Shown: positions 34,030 to 42,329 of the stretch, one piece after another
Layout of the letters: every line of letters begins with the position of its first letter
Numbering within the stretch: position 1 is the first letter of the stretch
From: CAWGHZ01 sp963822575
Lineage (GTDB): Bacteria; Pseudomonadota; Alphaproteobacteria; MPNO01; DASWLB01
Direction: 5' to 3'
Assembly (NCBI GenBank): GCA_963822575.1
Contig: CAWGHZ010000002.1
Span: 248,001-312,000, forward strand
Length of the DNA: 64,000 nucleotides
Notes under the pieces: generated by a model
The model's database searches: none
Told to the model about the DNA's origin: nothing
The model's input: the letters and a program-made list of their open reading frames with translations, nothing else
Made by a program: the position numbers and the translations under genes

Positions 34030-35036
34030 TGCCGGTCCGGGTGGAACGCGCGACGCCGGCAAGCCGGACCTTCGCCTGGTTCGGCCTGGCCGCACTCGCC
34101 GCGCTCGCGGCGCTGCCCTGGTGGGGCGGGCCGGGCGACATGCGCCTCGTCGCGGAGATGGCGTACTACTTGGCGCTCGCCCAGCTCTGGAACCTGCTCG
34201 CGGGCTACGCAGGGCTCGTCTCGGTCGGCCAGCAGGCGTTCGTCGGCATCGGCGCCTACGTGTTCTTCTACTTATCGGGCGCGCAGGGGGTAAACGCCTG
34301 GGTCGCGATCGCTGTGGCGGGTCCGGCGGCGGGGCTGATCTCGATCCCGGTTGCGCTGATCGTGTTCCGCCTGCGCGGCGCCTATTTCGCGGTCGGCACC
34401 TGGGTAGTGGCGGAAATCTTCGCCCTCTCCGCAAGCCTGATCCTGGTGCTGGGCGCCGGTTCCGGCATGTCGCTCACCCCGGCGATCGTGCGCCAGATCG
34501 GCGCGACGCGCGACGCGCGCGACATGGCGGAATACTGGTTATCGCTCGGTGCGTTCGCGATCGTGTTTATCGTCGTCTACGCGCTCCTGCGGTCGCGCCA
34601 CGGCCTCGCCCTCACGGCGATCCGCGACTCCGAGCCGGCCTCCGCCAGCCTCGGCGTCGACACGTTCCGCGTCAAGCTCGTCATCTACGTCGTTACGGCG
34701 GCCGCGACCGGTCTCGTCGGCGCGGTCATCTTCCTCCAGAAGCTGCGCATCTCGCCCGAGGCCGCATTCAGCGTGAACGACTGGACGGTGGTCGTGATCT
34801 TCATGGTGGTCATCGGCGGCATCGGCACGCTGGAGGGCCCGTTCATCGGCATGCTGATCTATTTCGTCCTGCGTGAGCTGCTGGCCGATTACGGCACGTG
34901 GTACCTGATCCTCTTGGGCGTCGTCGCCGTCGTCATCATGCTGACCGCGCAGGAAGGGATCTGGGGCGTCGTCGCGCGCCGGTTCGACCTGCACCTCTTC
35001 TCGGTCCGGCGGCATCTCACCGGAACGGAAGAGTAG
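34029..35036 (+). CDS. HAAT ABC transporter permease, LivM-like (cluster 1)
   Basis: A 335-residue polytopic protein. ATG 34029 overlaps the last base of the LivH-like stop; GTG 34026 in frame adds one residue. LivM features are NLLAGYAGLVSVGQQAFVGI, LRGAYFAVGTWVVAEIF, and ALTAIRDSEPASASLGVD. It is the last gene of this transporter and ends one base before the convergent hpnC stop, with no room for a separate terminator. Confidence 0.92.
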   Translation: MPVRVERATPASRTFAWFGLAALAALAALPWWGGPGDMRLVAEMAYYLALAQLWNLLAGYAGLVSVGQQAFVGIGAYVFFYLSGAQGVNAWVAIAVAGPAAGLISIPVALIVFRLRGAYFAVGTWVVAEIFALSASLILVLGAGSGMSLTPAIVRQIGATRDARDMAEYWLSLGAFAIVFIVVYALLRSRHGLALTAIRDSEPASASLGVDTFRVKLVIYVVTAAATGLVGAVIFLQKLRISPEAAFSVNDWTVVVIFMVVIGGIGTLEGPFIGMLIYFVLRELLADYGTWYLILLGVVAVVIMLTAQEGIWGVVARRFDLHLFSVRRHLTGTEE

Positions 35037-35037
35037 C

Positions 35038-35889
35038 TCAGCGGAACCAGCCTGCGAGCGCGCCACGCACGCCGCAGGATAGAAAGTCCGCTTTGGTCAG
35101 CGTGACGCGCGCGGCCAGCGGATCGCCGCGCTTCAGTATCTCCGAAAGCCTGAGGGCGAGCCGGACGATCACCGCCAACTCCATCGCGAGGCCGCGGCTC
35201 TGGAGCCGGCGGGGCAAGGTGCGTGCCGTGACCAGCAGCTCGTCCGTGCCCGCGATCAACCGGTCGAGCACGCGGCGGAGCCCGGGCGAACATGCGGTGC
35301 GGGCGAGCGCCGCGACCGTCTCGCCCTCTGCGGCAAGCCACGGCTCGGGCAAATATACTCGATCGAGGTTGCGGTAGTCGTCGCCGCAATCCTGCAAATG
35401 GTTGAGCACCTGAAGCGCGTTGCACAGCGCGTCGGACGCGGGCCACGCCGCTCGCGATTCGCCGTGGAGGTCGAGGAGGTAGCGCCCGACCGGCGCGGCC
35501 GAGAGGCTGCAATACCCCATCAGATCGTCCCAGTCGGCGTAGCGCAGCTTGGTCGCGTCGCGCTTGAAGGCGGCGATCAGGTCGCGGCAATGGTCGAGCG
35601 GCACGCCGGTCGTAATGCAGCTGTCGCGCACGCGCGTCGCCTTCTCCACGCCCGGCCGGTCCGACTCGCCGTAGAGCGCGTCCTCCATCGCGTCGAGCCG
35701 CGCGACCTTGTCCGCGGCGGCCAGCGCCGGGTTGTCGGCAATGTCGTCGATCGCGCGCGCGAAGGCATAGAAGATGGCGACATGGCCGCGCAGCCGCGGC
35801 GCGATCAGGAACGAGCCGACGGGAAAGTTCTCGTCTCCCGCGCCCTTCCCCGATGGTGTCTCGACCGGCTGGTCCATCGCGGCCCTCAT
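35038..35889 (-). CDS. hpnC: Squalene synthase HpnC
   Basis: A 283-residue member of the trans-isoprenyl diphosphate synthase family, head-to-head type. First aspartate-rich motif: AIDDIADNP (about residue 65); second: LQDCGDDYRNLDR (about residue 165). The opening SGKGAGDENFPVGSFLI and GHVAIFYAFAR are typical of HpnC, as opposed to HpnD. ATG 35889 overlaps the hpnB stop (ATGA). HpnC and HpnD together turn farnesyl diphosphate into hydroxysqualene via presqualene diphosphate, which HpnE reduces to squalene. Here hpnC is separated from hpnD by about 10 kb. Confidence 0.88.
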   Translation of the reverse strand: MRAAMDQPVETPSGKGAGDENFPVGSFLIAPRLRGHVAIFYAFARAIDDIADNPALAAADKVARLDAMEDALYGESDRPGVEKATRVRDSCITTGVPLDHCRDLIAAFKRDATKLRYADWDDLMGYCSLSAAPVGRYLLDLHGESRAAWPASDALCNALQVLNHLQDCGDDYRNLDRVYLPEPWLAAEGETVAALARTACSPGLRRVLDRLIAGTDELLVTARTLPRRLQSRGLAMELAVIVRLALRLSEILKRGDPLAARVTLTKADFLSCGVRGALAGWFR

Positions 35890-37040
35890 GCGGGGCGGTG
35901 CGTCCGCCCCTTCCACGCCCCGCCCGCGCCCCGCCAATGGCGCCGCGCGGAATCCAACGTCATCGCCATGTATAGCAGCGCGGCCAGCGGCAGCAACACG
36001 CCGAGCCAGCGCGGCTGGCGGTAGAGCGTGAGGGTCGGCGCTTCGGCCACCGCCATGGCGAGCCAGGCCAATACCCCGATGAGGTTCGCCGGCCAGCCGG
36101 CGAAAATCGCTGCGAGCGGCGGCACCAGGAATACGACGGCGAGTTCGATCAGCGTTCCCGCGAGCGTGCGCGCCGAATAACCGAGCTGGTCGAAGGCCGA
36201 GCGCACGACCATCGTCCAGACGCCGCCGAGCCCGTCATAGGGGCGCTGGCTGGTGTCGGCGGCGGAGAGGCCGAGCCAGGTATGGCCGTCGGACCGCTTG
36301 ATCGCGCGGGTGAGGGCGCAGTCGTCGATCAGCGCGCCCCGGATGGTGGCGAGTCCGCCGATGCGGTCGAGCGCGATGCGCCGCACCAGCATGGACCCGC
36401 CCGCGGCCGCGGCGTCGCGCCGCCGCATCGGGTCGTTTGCCCAGCGGAAGGGGTAGAGCATCTGGAAGAAGAACACGAAGGCGGGGATCAACAGCCGTTC
36501 CCACGCCGTCCGGCATTGCAGGCGGACCATCAGCGAGACGAGGTCGCGCCCCTCCGTCTCGGCCAGCGCGACAAGGCGCGACAGCGTCTCGGGCGCGTGC
36601 GTCACGTCGGCGTCGGCAAACCAGACGAAGCGTGCGTCCGGCGCGAGCGTCGCGGCGTGGCGCATCCCTTCCGCCATCGCCCATACCTTGCCGGCCCAGC
36701 CCGCGGGCCGCGTGTCGGCCGTGACGACGGCGAGACGGTCGGCGTGGGCGGCCAGGGCGCCGGCCCGCGCCGCGTCGGCCGTGCCGTCGTCGCTCCCGTC
36801 GTCGACCACGATCGCGCGCAACCGGCCGCGATAGTGCTGCGCGAGCAGCGAGGCGACGGCGCGCCCAACATAGGGCGCCTCGTTGCGCGCCGGGACAACC
36901 GCCACCACCTCGGGCCAGTCCTCGAGCCGCGACGCCGCCGGCAGCCGCACGTCGGCGCGCCAGAACCTGCCGCGGTCGAACAGGAGCCAGAGCCACGCGG
37001 CAAGCGCGGCCGCGGCGAGTGCGAGCCAGATCACCGCCAT
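35886..37040 (-). CDS. hpnB: Hopanoid-associated glycosyltransferase HpnB
   Basis: A 384-residue GT2-type enzyme. An N-terminal membrane segment (residues 2-21) is followed by the catalytic domain: VVAVVPARNEAPYVGRA, VVDDGSDDGTAD, FADADVTHAPETL (the D-x-D), RGALIDDCALTRAIK and QRPYDGLGG. Three further membrane segments lie near the C-terminus. HpnB occurs beside hpnC-hpnD in many hopanoid loci; its sugar acceptor is not firmly known. It starts four bases after the stop of the methionine-synthase-like gene, so it appears to be transcribed with that upstream operon. Confidence 0.88.
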   Translation of the reverse strand: MAVIWLALAAAALAAWLWLLFDRGRFWRADVRLPAASRLEDWPEVVAVVPARNEAPYVGRAVASLLAQHYRGRLRAIVVDDGSDDGTADAARAGALAAHADRLAVVTADTRPAGWAGKVWAMAEGMRHAATLAPDARFVWFADADVTHAPETLSRLVALAETEGRDLVSLMVRLQCRTAWERLLIPAFVFFFQMLYPFRWANDPMRRRDAAAAGGSMLVRRIALDRIGGLATIRGALIDDCALTRAIKRSDGHTWLGLSAADTSQRPYDGLGGVWTMVVRSAFDQLGYSARTLAGTLIELAVVFLVPPLAAIFAGWPANLIGVLAWLAMAVAEAPTLTLYRQPRWLGVLLPLAALLYMAMTLDSARRHWRGAGGAWKGRTHRPA

Positions 37041-37044
37041 CCCG

Positions 37045-38160
37045 TCACTGGCCGCCCCACACTTTGTGGGCGAGATCGACGACGAGGCCGAGCTTCGCCT
37101 TCTCGTCCTCCACCGTCAGCTTGTTGCCGAGCTTGGTGGAGGCGAATCCGCATTGCGGCGACAGGCAGAGCTGGTCGAGCGGCAGGATTTTTGCCGCCTC
37201 GTCGATCCGCCGGCGCACGTCGTCGGCGTTCTCCAGCGCGGCATTCTTGGTGGTGATGAGGCCGAGCACGACCTTCTTCCCCGTCGGCACGAAGCGCAGC
37301 GGCTTGAAGTCGCCGGCGCGCGGCGAATTGTATTCGAGGAAGAACCCGTCGACGTCGAGAGCGTTGAACAAAGTCTCCGCCACAGGCTCGTACCCGCCGT
37401 CGGCGACCCAGGAGCTTTCGTGGTTGCCGCGGCAGAGATGGACGCAGACGGTCATCTTCGGGCGCAGCCCGGCGATCGAATCGTTGATCAGTTTTGCGTA
37501 GGTGAGCGGCAGCCTGTCCGGGTCCTCGCCCAGCTTGCGCGTGTTGTCGCGCAGCGCCGGGTCGCACAGGAACGCGAAGTTGGTGTCGTCGATCTGCAAG
37601 TATTCGCAGCCGAGTTCGGCGAGCGCGCGGAACTCCTCGTTGTAGACGCGCGCGAGGTCGGCGAAGAACGCGTCCATCTCGGGATAGGCGTCGTGGCTCA
37701 CCGCGCTCCGCCCGCCGCGGAAATGCACGATGGTGGGCGAGGGGACGCACTGCTTCGCCGTGCTCGCGGTCGCCGCTTTCAGGAAGCGGAAATGCTCGGT
37801 CGAGATGCCGGTGGGGCGGGTGAGCTTTGCCGTCACCTCGGCGCGCGGCGGGGCGTATTCGATATCGCCGCCCTCGTTGTGGAACTTGACGGGCAGCCCG
37901 CCGGAGATCTTCACCCCGCCGATCGCGGAAACGAAATCCACCCACCAATGGTCGCGCCGGTAATCGCCGTCGGTGATGCTCTCAAGCCCGACCGATTCCT
38001 GCAGCGCCACGGCCTCGCGCACCGCGGCATCCTCAAGCTTCGCCAGTTGGTTCTTCGCAAGCTTGCCGGCCTTCCATTGTTCGCGCGCCTCCAGCAGCGC
38101 CGACGGACGCAGCAGGCTGCCCACATGGTCGGCGCGGAAGGGCGGTTTGTTTTTCGCCAT
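37045..38160 (-). CDS. Cobalamin-independent methionine synthase-like protein (MetE C-terminal fold)
   Basis: A 371-residue protein equal to the catalytic C-terminal half of MetE. FRADHVGSLLRP opens the family pattern. Zinc-ligand motifs are VHLCRGN (H-x-C, about residue 240) and LSPQCGF (Cys about residue 340), with a conserved Glu in between. Stand-alone members include methyltransferases and epoxyalkane:coenzyme M transferase-like enzymes, so the acceptor thiol is unknown. It lies in an operon with acyl-CoA dehydrogenase (10-base gap upstream) and hpnB (four bases downstream). Confidence 0.85.
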   Translation of the reverse strand: MAKNKPPFRADHVGSLLRPSALLEAREQWKAGKLAKNQLAKLEDAAVREAVALQESVGLESITDGDYRRDHWWVDFVSAIGGVKISGGLPVKFHNEGGDIEYAPPRAEVTAKLTRPTGISTEHFRFLKAATASTAKQCVPSPTIVHFRGGRSAVSHDAYPEMDAFFADLARVYNEEFRALAELGCEYLQIDDTNFAFLCDPALRDNTRKLGEDPDRLPLTYAKLINDSIAGLRPKMTVCVHLCRGNHESSWVADGGYEPVAETLFNALDVDGFFLEYNSPRAGDFKPLRFVPTGKKVVLGLITTKNAALENADDVRRRIDEAAKILPLDQLCLSPQCGFASTKLGNKLTVEDEKAKLGLVVDLAHKVWGGQ

Positions 38161-38170
38161 CGTCGTCTCC

Positions 38171-39352
38171 CTATGACTTCTCGGCCAGCACCTGGCCGGC
38201 GATGATCAGCTTCTGGATTTCGGTCGTGCCCTCGTAGATGCGGAGCGCGCGGATCTCGCGGTAAAGCCGTTCTACGGTCGCGCCCGCCACCACGCCCTGC
38301 GCGCCGAACACCTGCACCGCCTGGTCTATGACCTGCTGCGCTGCCTCGGTGGCGTGGAGCTTCGCCATCGCCGCCTCGCGCGTGACACGCCCGCCGATAG
38401 CGTCGCGCGTCCACGCCGCGCGATAGACCAGCAGCGCGGCCGCGTCGACCGCGAGCGCCATGTCGGCGAGCTTCTCCTGGATCAGCTGGAATTCGGCGAG
38501 CGGCCGGCCGAAGGCGTGGCGCGCCTTTGCGCGCGCGACCGCCTCGTCCATCGCCCGGCGGGCGAAGCCGAGCGCGGCGGCGCCGACCGACGGGCGGAAC
38601 ACGTCGAGCGTCGCCATCGCCACCTTGAACCCCTCGCCCGGATTGCCCAGCAAGTTCGCGGCCGGCACGCGGCATTCGTGGAACGAGAGCGTGCCGAGCG
38701 GGTGCGGCGCGATGACCTTGAATCGCTGCGAAACATCGAGCCCTTTGGCGTCGGCGTCGACAACTATTGCCGTGATGCCGCGAGAGCCGGGCACCTCGCC
38801 GGTGCGGGCGAACACGACGTAATGGTCGGCGAGGCCCGCGTTGGAAATCCAGGTCTTCGTGCCGTCGAGCACGTAATCGCTGCCGTCGCGCCGCGCGGCG
38901 CAGGACAGCGCCGCGACGTCCGATCCCGCGTCGGGCTCCGAAAGAGCGAAGGCTGCAATGCGGGTACCGGACGCGACGCCCGGCAGATAGCGCCTTTTCA
39001 GCTCTTCGGAGCCGTAGAGCGTGATCGAGCCGGAGCCGAGTCCCTGCATGACGAAGGCAAAATCGGCGATGCCGGACTCGTAGGCCAGCGCCTCGCGGAT
39101 CAGGGCCACGGCGCGCACGTCGAGCGGATCGCACTTGCCGCCATAGGCCGCGGGCACGCACCAGCCGAGAAAGCCCGCGCGGCCGAGCTTGCCCACGATT
39201 TCGCGGCAGAGCGCGTCGAGCGCGGCTTCGTCCTCCGGCTCATGGTCGGCGAGGGGTGCGATCTCCTTTGGTGCCCACGCCGCGATCTCGGTCGCGAGCG
39301 CGCGGTGCCGCTCTTCGAAAAACGGCCAGCCAAGCGTTTCGGCGGGGGTCAT
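38171..39352 (-). CDS. Acyl-CoA dehydrogenase
   Basis: A 393-residue flavoenzyme of standard length. FAD/substrate motifs: FALSEPDAGSDVAAL, TKTWISNAGLADHYVVFA, RKAFGRP-like RHAFGRPLAEFQ, and EIRALRIYEGTTEIQKLII with the C-terminal signature, where the E in YEGTTEIQ is the position of the catalytic base in many members. Its ATG shares one base with the stop of the enoyl-CoA hydratase gene, so the two are tightly coupled. Confidence 0.93.
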   Translation of the reverse strand: MTPAETLGWPFFEERHRALATEIAAWAPKEIAPLADHEPEDEAALDALCREIVGKLGRAGFLGWCVPAAYGGKCDPLDVRAVALIREALAYESGIADFAFVMQGLGSGSITLYGSEELKRRYLPGVASGTRIAAFALSEPDAGSDVAALSCAARRDGSDYVLDGTKTWISNAGLADHYVVFARTGEVPGSRGITAIVVDADAKGLDVSQRFKVIAPHPLGTLSFHECRVPAANLLGNPGEGFKVAMATLDVFRPSVGAAALGFARRAMDEAVARAKARHAFGRPLAEFQLIQEKLADMALAVDAAALLVYRAAWTRDAIGGRVTREAAMAKLHATEAAQQVIDQAVQVFGAQGVVAGATVERLYREIRALRIYEGTTEIQKLIIAGQVLAEKS

Positions 39353-40152
39353 CAATCTCCCTCGAACACGGGGCGCTGCTTCGCGACGAAGGCGTGGTAG
39401 GCGCGGGCGAAATCCTTCCTGGTCATCAGCTCGGCCTGGGCCTCTGCCTCGGCGTCGATGGCGGCATCGATCCCCATGTCCCACTCCGCGTTCAGCATGC
39501 GTTTCGTAACGGAATGGGCGAGCGTCGGGCCGTGTGCCAGGGTATGTGCGAGCTTGTGCGCCTCGGAGGCCAGCGCATCGGCCGCGACCAGCCGGTTGTG
39601 AAAGCCCCAGGCGAGCGCCTCGTCGGCGCCCATCGCCCGGCCGGTGTAAAGGAGCTCTGCCGCCCGGCCCTGGCCGACGATGCGCGGCAGCAGCGCGCAC
39701 GCGCCCATGTCGCACCCGGCGAGCCCCACGCGCACGAACAGGAAGGCGACGGTCGCGCGCGGCGTGGCGAGGCGGATGTCGGCGGCCATCGCGAGGCATG
39801 CCCCCGCGCCGGCGCACACCCCGTCGATGGCGGCGACGATCGGGTGCGGGCAGGCGCGCATCGCCTTCACCACATCGCCGGTCATCCGGGTGAACTGGCG
39901 GAGCTCGGGCAGCTTCATCGCGACCAGCGGGCCGATGATCTCGTGCACGTCGCCGCCGGAGCAGAAATTGCCGCCGGCGCCGGTGATCACGACCGCGCGT
40001 ACATCTTTCTCGTCGCCCAGCGCGCGGAACGTGTCGCGCAGCTCGGCATAGCTCTCGAACGTCAGCGGGTTCTTCTTCTCCGGCCGGTCGAGCGTGACGG
40101 TCGCCACGCGGTCGGTGACCTGCCATCCGAAATGCTTGGGCGCGATGGTCAC
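39352..40152 (-). CDS. Enoyl-CoA hydratase/isomerase family protein
   Basis: A 266-residue crotonase-family protein starting GTG 40152, which overlaps the stop of the SDR gene (GTGA). Key blocks are TLDRPEKKNPLTFESYAELR, VITGAGGNFCSGGDVHEI (first oxyanion loop), and AIDGVCAGAGACLAMAADIR (second), with FVRVGLAGCDMGACALLPR where the usual catalytic Glu positions are altered. It may therefore be an isomerase or hydrolase rather than a classical hydratase. With ACAD and SDR it makes a beta-oxidation-like set. Confidence 0.9.
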   Translation of the reverse strand: MTIAPKHFGWQVTDRVATVTLDRPEKKNPLTFESYAELRDTFRALGDEKDVRAVVITGAGGNFCSGGDVHEIIGPLVAMKLPELRQFTRMTGDVVKAMRACPHPIVAAIDGVCAGAGACLAMAADIRLATPRATVAFLFVRVGLAGCDMGACALLPRIVGQGRAAELLYTGRAMGADEALAWGFHNRLVAADALASEAHKLAHTLAHGPTLAHSVTKRMLNAEWDMGIDAAIDAEAEAQAELMTRKDFARAYHAFVAKQRPVFEGD

Positions 40153-40958
40153 ATCAGCTCTCCGCCGGCGATGGCGATGGACTGGCCGGTGACCGATCCC
40201 GACGAATCGAGGCAGAGCCACGCCACGGTCTCCGCCACCTCGGCCGGCTGGATCAAGCGGCCCTGCGGGTTGTGCGCGGCGAGCTCGGCGCGCGCATCCG
40301 CCTCCGACCGGCCTGTCTTGGCGACGATGTTGGCCACCGTCTCGCGCACCACGTCGGTGTCGGTGTAGCCCGGGCAGACCGCGTTGACGGTGACGCCCTT
40401 CTTCGCCGTCTCGATGGCGAGCGACCGGGTGAGCCCGACCAGCGCGTGCTTCGCGGCGCAATAGGCCGTGACGTAGGCGAAGCCGGTGATGCCCGCCGTC
40501 GAGGCGATGTTGACGATGCGCCCGCGCCCCGCGTCGAGCATTCCTGGCAGGACGGCGCGGGTGCAGTGGATCGCGCCCCACAGATTCACGTTCAGCATTT
40601 CGTGCCAGAGTTCGTCGTCGGTGCGGTGGAACGGCGCGCTTCGGGCCGCGCCGGCGTTGTTGACGAGGATCGCGACCGGGCCCGCCTGGGCGAAGGCGGC
40701 GGCGACCGATGCCGCGTCGGTCACGTCGCAGGCGAGCGCTGTCGTCTTCGCGCCATGGCGTCGGTGCAGCGCCTCCGCCTCTGCGGCCACCGTATCGCGG
40801 TGCCGCCCGAGCAACGCGATATCGGCGCCGAGCCGGGCCAGCGTATCGGCGATCGCCGCCCCGATGCCGCGCGCCCCGCCGGTCACGGCGGCGACGCGCC
40901 CGGCGAGCGGCGTGCCGCCCATCAGCGCCGTCCGCGCTTCGCTTGCCGTCTCGGCCAC
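40149..40958 (-). CDS. SDR family oxidoreductase
   Basis: A 269-residue short-chain dehydrogenase starting GTG 40958, preceded by a strong AAAGGAGGCAGC; a longer frame from 41045 lacks support. NAD(P)-binding motif TGGARGIG (G-x-x-x-G-x-G), structural NNAGA, and active site Ser plus Y-x-x-x-K in IASTAGITGF and YCAAKHAL. It is the first gene of the operon SDR-ECH-ACAD-MetE-like-hpnB-hpnC, read leftwards. A 71-base gap separates it from the divergent alpha/beta hydrolase. Confidence 0.92.
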   Translation of the reverse strand: MAETASEARTALMGGTPLAGRVAAVTGGARGIGAAIADTLARLGADIALLGRHRDTVAAEAEALHRRHGAKTTALACDVTDAASVAAAFAQAGPVAILVNNAGAARSAPFHRTDDELWHEMLNVNLWGAIHCTRAVLPGMLDAGRGRIVNIASTAGITGFAYVTAYCAAKHALVGLTRSLAIETAKKGVTVNAVCPGYTDTDVVRETVANIVAKTGRSEADARAELAAHNPQGRLIQPAEVAETVAWLCLDSSGSVTGQSIAIAGGELM

Positions 40959-41029
40959 GCTGCCTCCTTTCGCCGCCGCTGCGCTTAGAATAGAAGGGGG
41001 CAGGGCGCAAGTCGAACGGTGGAGGGACC

Positions 41030-42145
41030 ATGCAGCGCTACACACGGACGATCCCCGAGGTCTGGAAGCACTGGGAGGACCGGATCATGGCCGCCCAGCA
41101 CCCCTTCACCTACACCACGCCCGAGGACAACAAGGCGGTGTTCGCCCGGCTCACCTCGCTCGACCGCGACGCCTGGGCCAAGGCCTACAGCGACCGGGCG
41201 AGGCCCTACGAGGCGGCGGCGCGCGACGCCGAGGCCAAGGGCGACGGTAAGGCGGCGTGCGAGAACTTCCTGCATGCCTACGGGCTCTTCCGCATGGGGC
41301 GCTACCCCGCGCCCAACTCCGAGGGCAAGCGGGCGGCCTACCGCAAGTCCCAGGAGATGCTGCTCGCCTCGTGGAAATACATGCCCTACGACGCCGAGCG
41401 GGTGGAGATGCCGTTCCACGGCCGGCCCGGCGAGGGCAGCGCCGCCATCGGCTACCTCTTCCGCCCGAAGGGAGCGGGGAAGCTTCCGGTCGTCGCCATC
41501 TGGGGCGGCATCGACACGTTCAAGGAGGACCGCTACGACCTGGGCGAGGCGCTGATCGCCCAGGGCATGGCGGCGCTCCTGATCGACATGCCGGGGGTTG
41601 GCGACGCACCCATTCCGGGCTCGGAGGACGCCGAGCGGATGTGGGACGCCGTGTTCGGCTGGATCGCGACGCGAGCGGACCTCGACGCCAGGCGGGTCGG
41701 CATCTGGGGCGGCTCGACCGGCGGGTATTGGGGCGGCAAGGTGGCGCACACCCACAAGGACCGGCTGGCGGCGGCGGTCAACCACGGCGGCTGTGCCCAC
41801 TACGCCTTCGAGCCCGCCTGGATCGAGAAGGCGCAGCATGGCTCCTACGCGTTCGAGCTGGCCGAGACGCTGGCGAGCGCCTTCGGCCGGTCGAGCTTCG
41901 AGGAGTGGGTCGAATACTGCCCCAAATTATCGCTGCTCGACCAGGGCGTGCTCGACACACCGTGCGCCCCGCTTCTCCTGGTCAACGGCGTGAACGACAC
42001 GATCTTCCCGATCGAGGACATGTACCTGATGCTGAGCCACGGCGATCCGAAGACCGCGCGCTTCTACCCGTCCGGCCACATGGGCCATTCGCCCACCACT
42101 ATCCCGACCATCGTCGGCTGGTTGAAGGGCCGGCTGGGCGCCTAG
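41030..42145 (+). CDS. Alpha/beta hydrolase of the FrsA/DUF1100-like type
   Basis: A 371-residue protein starting ATG 41030 after GGAGGGACC. The N-terminal third is helical (about 1-125), the rest an alpha/beta hydrolase core: nucleophile in IWGGSTGGYWGGK (serine about residue 230), acid in LVNGVNDTIFPIEDM, and histidine in SGHMGHSP, giving a plausible Ser-Asp-His triad. Family members act as esterases, cyclic-ketone or acyl hydrolases. It is divergent from the SDR operon. Confidence 0.87.
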   Translation: MQRYTRTIPEVWKHWEDRIMAAQHPFTYTTPEDNKAVFARLTSLDRDAWAKAYSDRARPYEAAARDAEAKGDGKAACENFLHAYGLFRMGRYPAPNSEGKRAAYRKSQEMLLASWKYMPYDAERVEMPFHGRPGEGSAAIGYLFRPKGAGKLPVVAIWGGIDTFKEDRYDLGEALIAQGMAALLIDMPGVGDAPIPGSEDAERMWDAVFGWIATRADLDARRVGIWGGSTGGYWGGKVAHTHKDRLAAAVNHGGCAHYAFEPAWIEKAQHGSYAFELAETLASAFGRSSFEEWVEYCPKLSLLDQGVLDTPCAPLLLVNGVNDTIFPIEDMYLMLSHGDPKTARFYPSGHMGHSPTTIPTIVGWLKGRLGA

Positions 42146-42329
42146 GGGGAACGCACGCGCCCTCCCCGCGGCATTGAGTCGATAAGTCTCCACAGCGAGG
42201 CCATTGCGCGCCGCCGCAGGCATTGCTATGACGCGGGCGGGGCGGGGGCCTCAGGACATATTCCTGGCCAAACGGCGGCCGGGATACCATCTAGGACGCG
42301 GTACCCGCTCGAACCAAGAAGGGGCTTAC

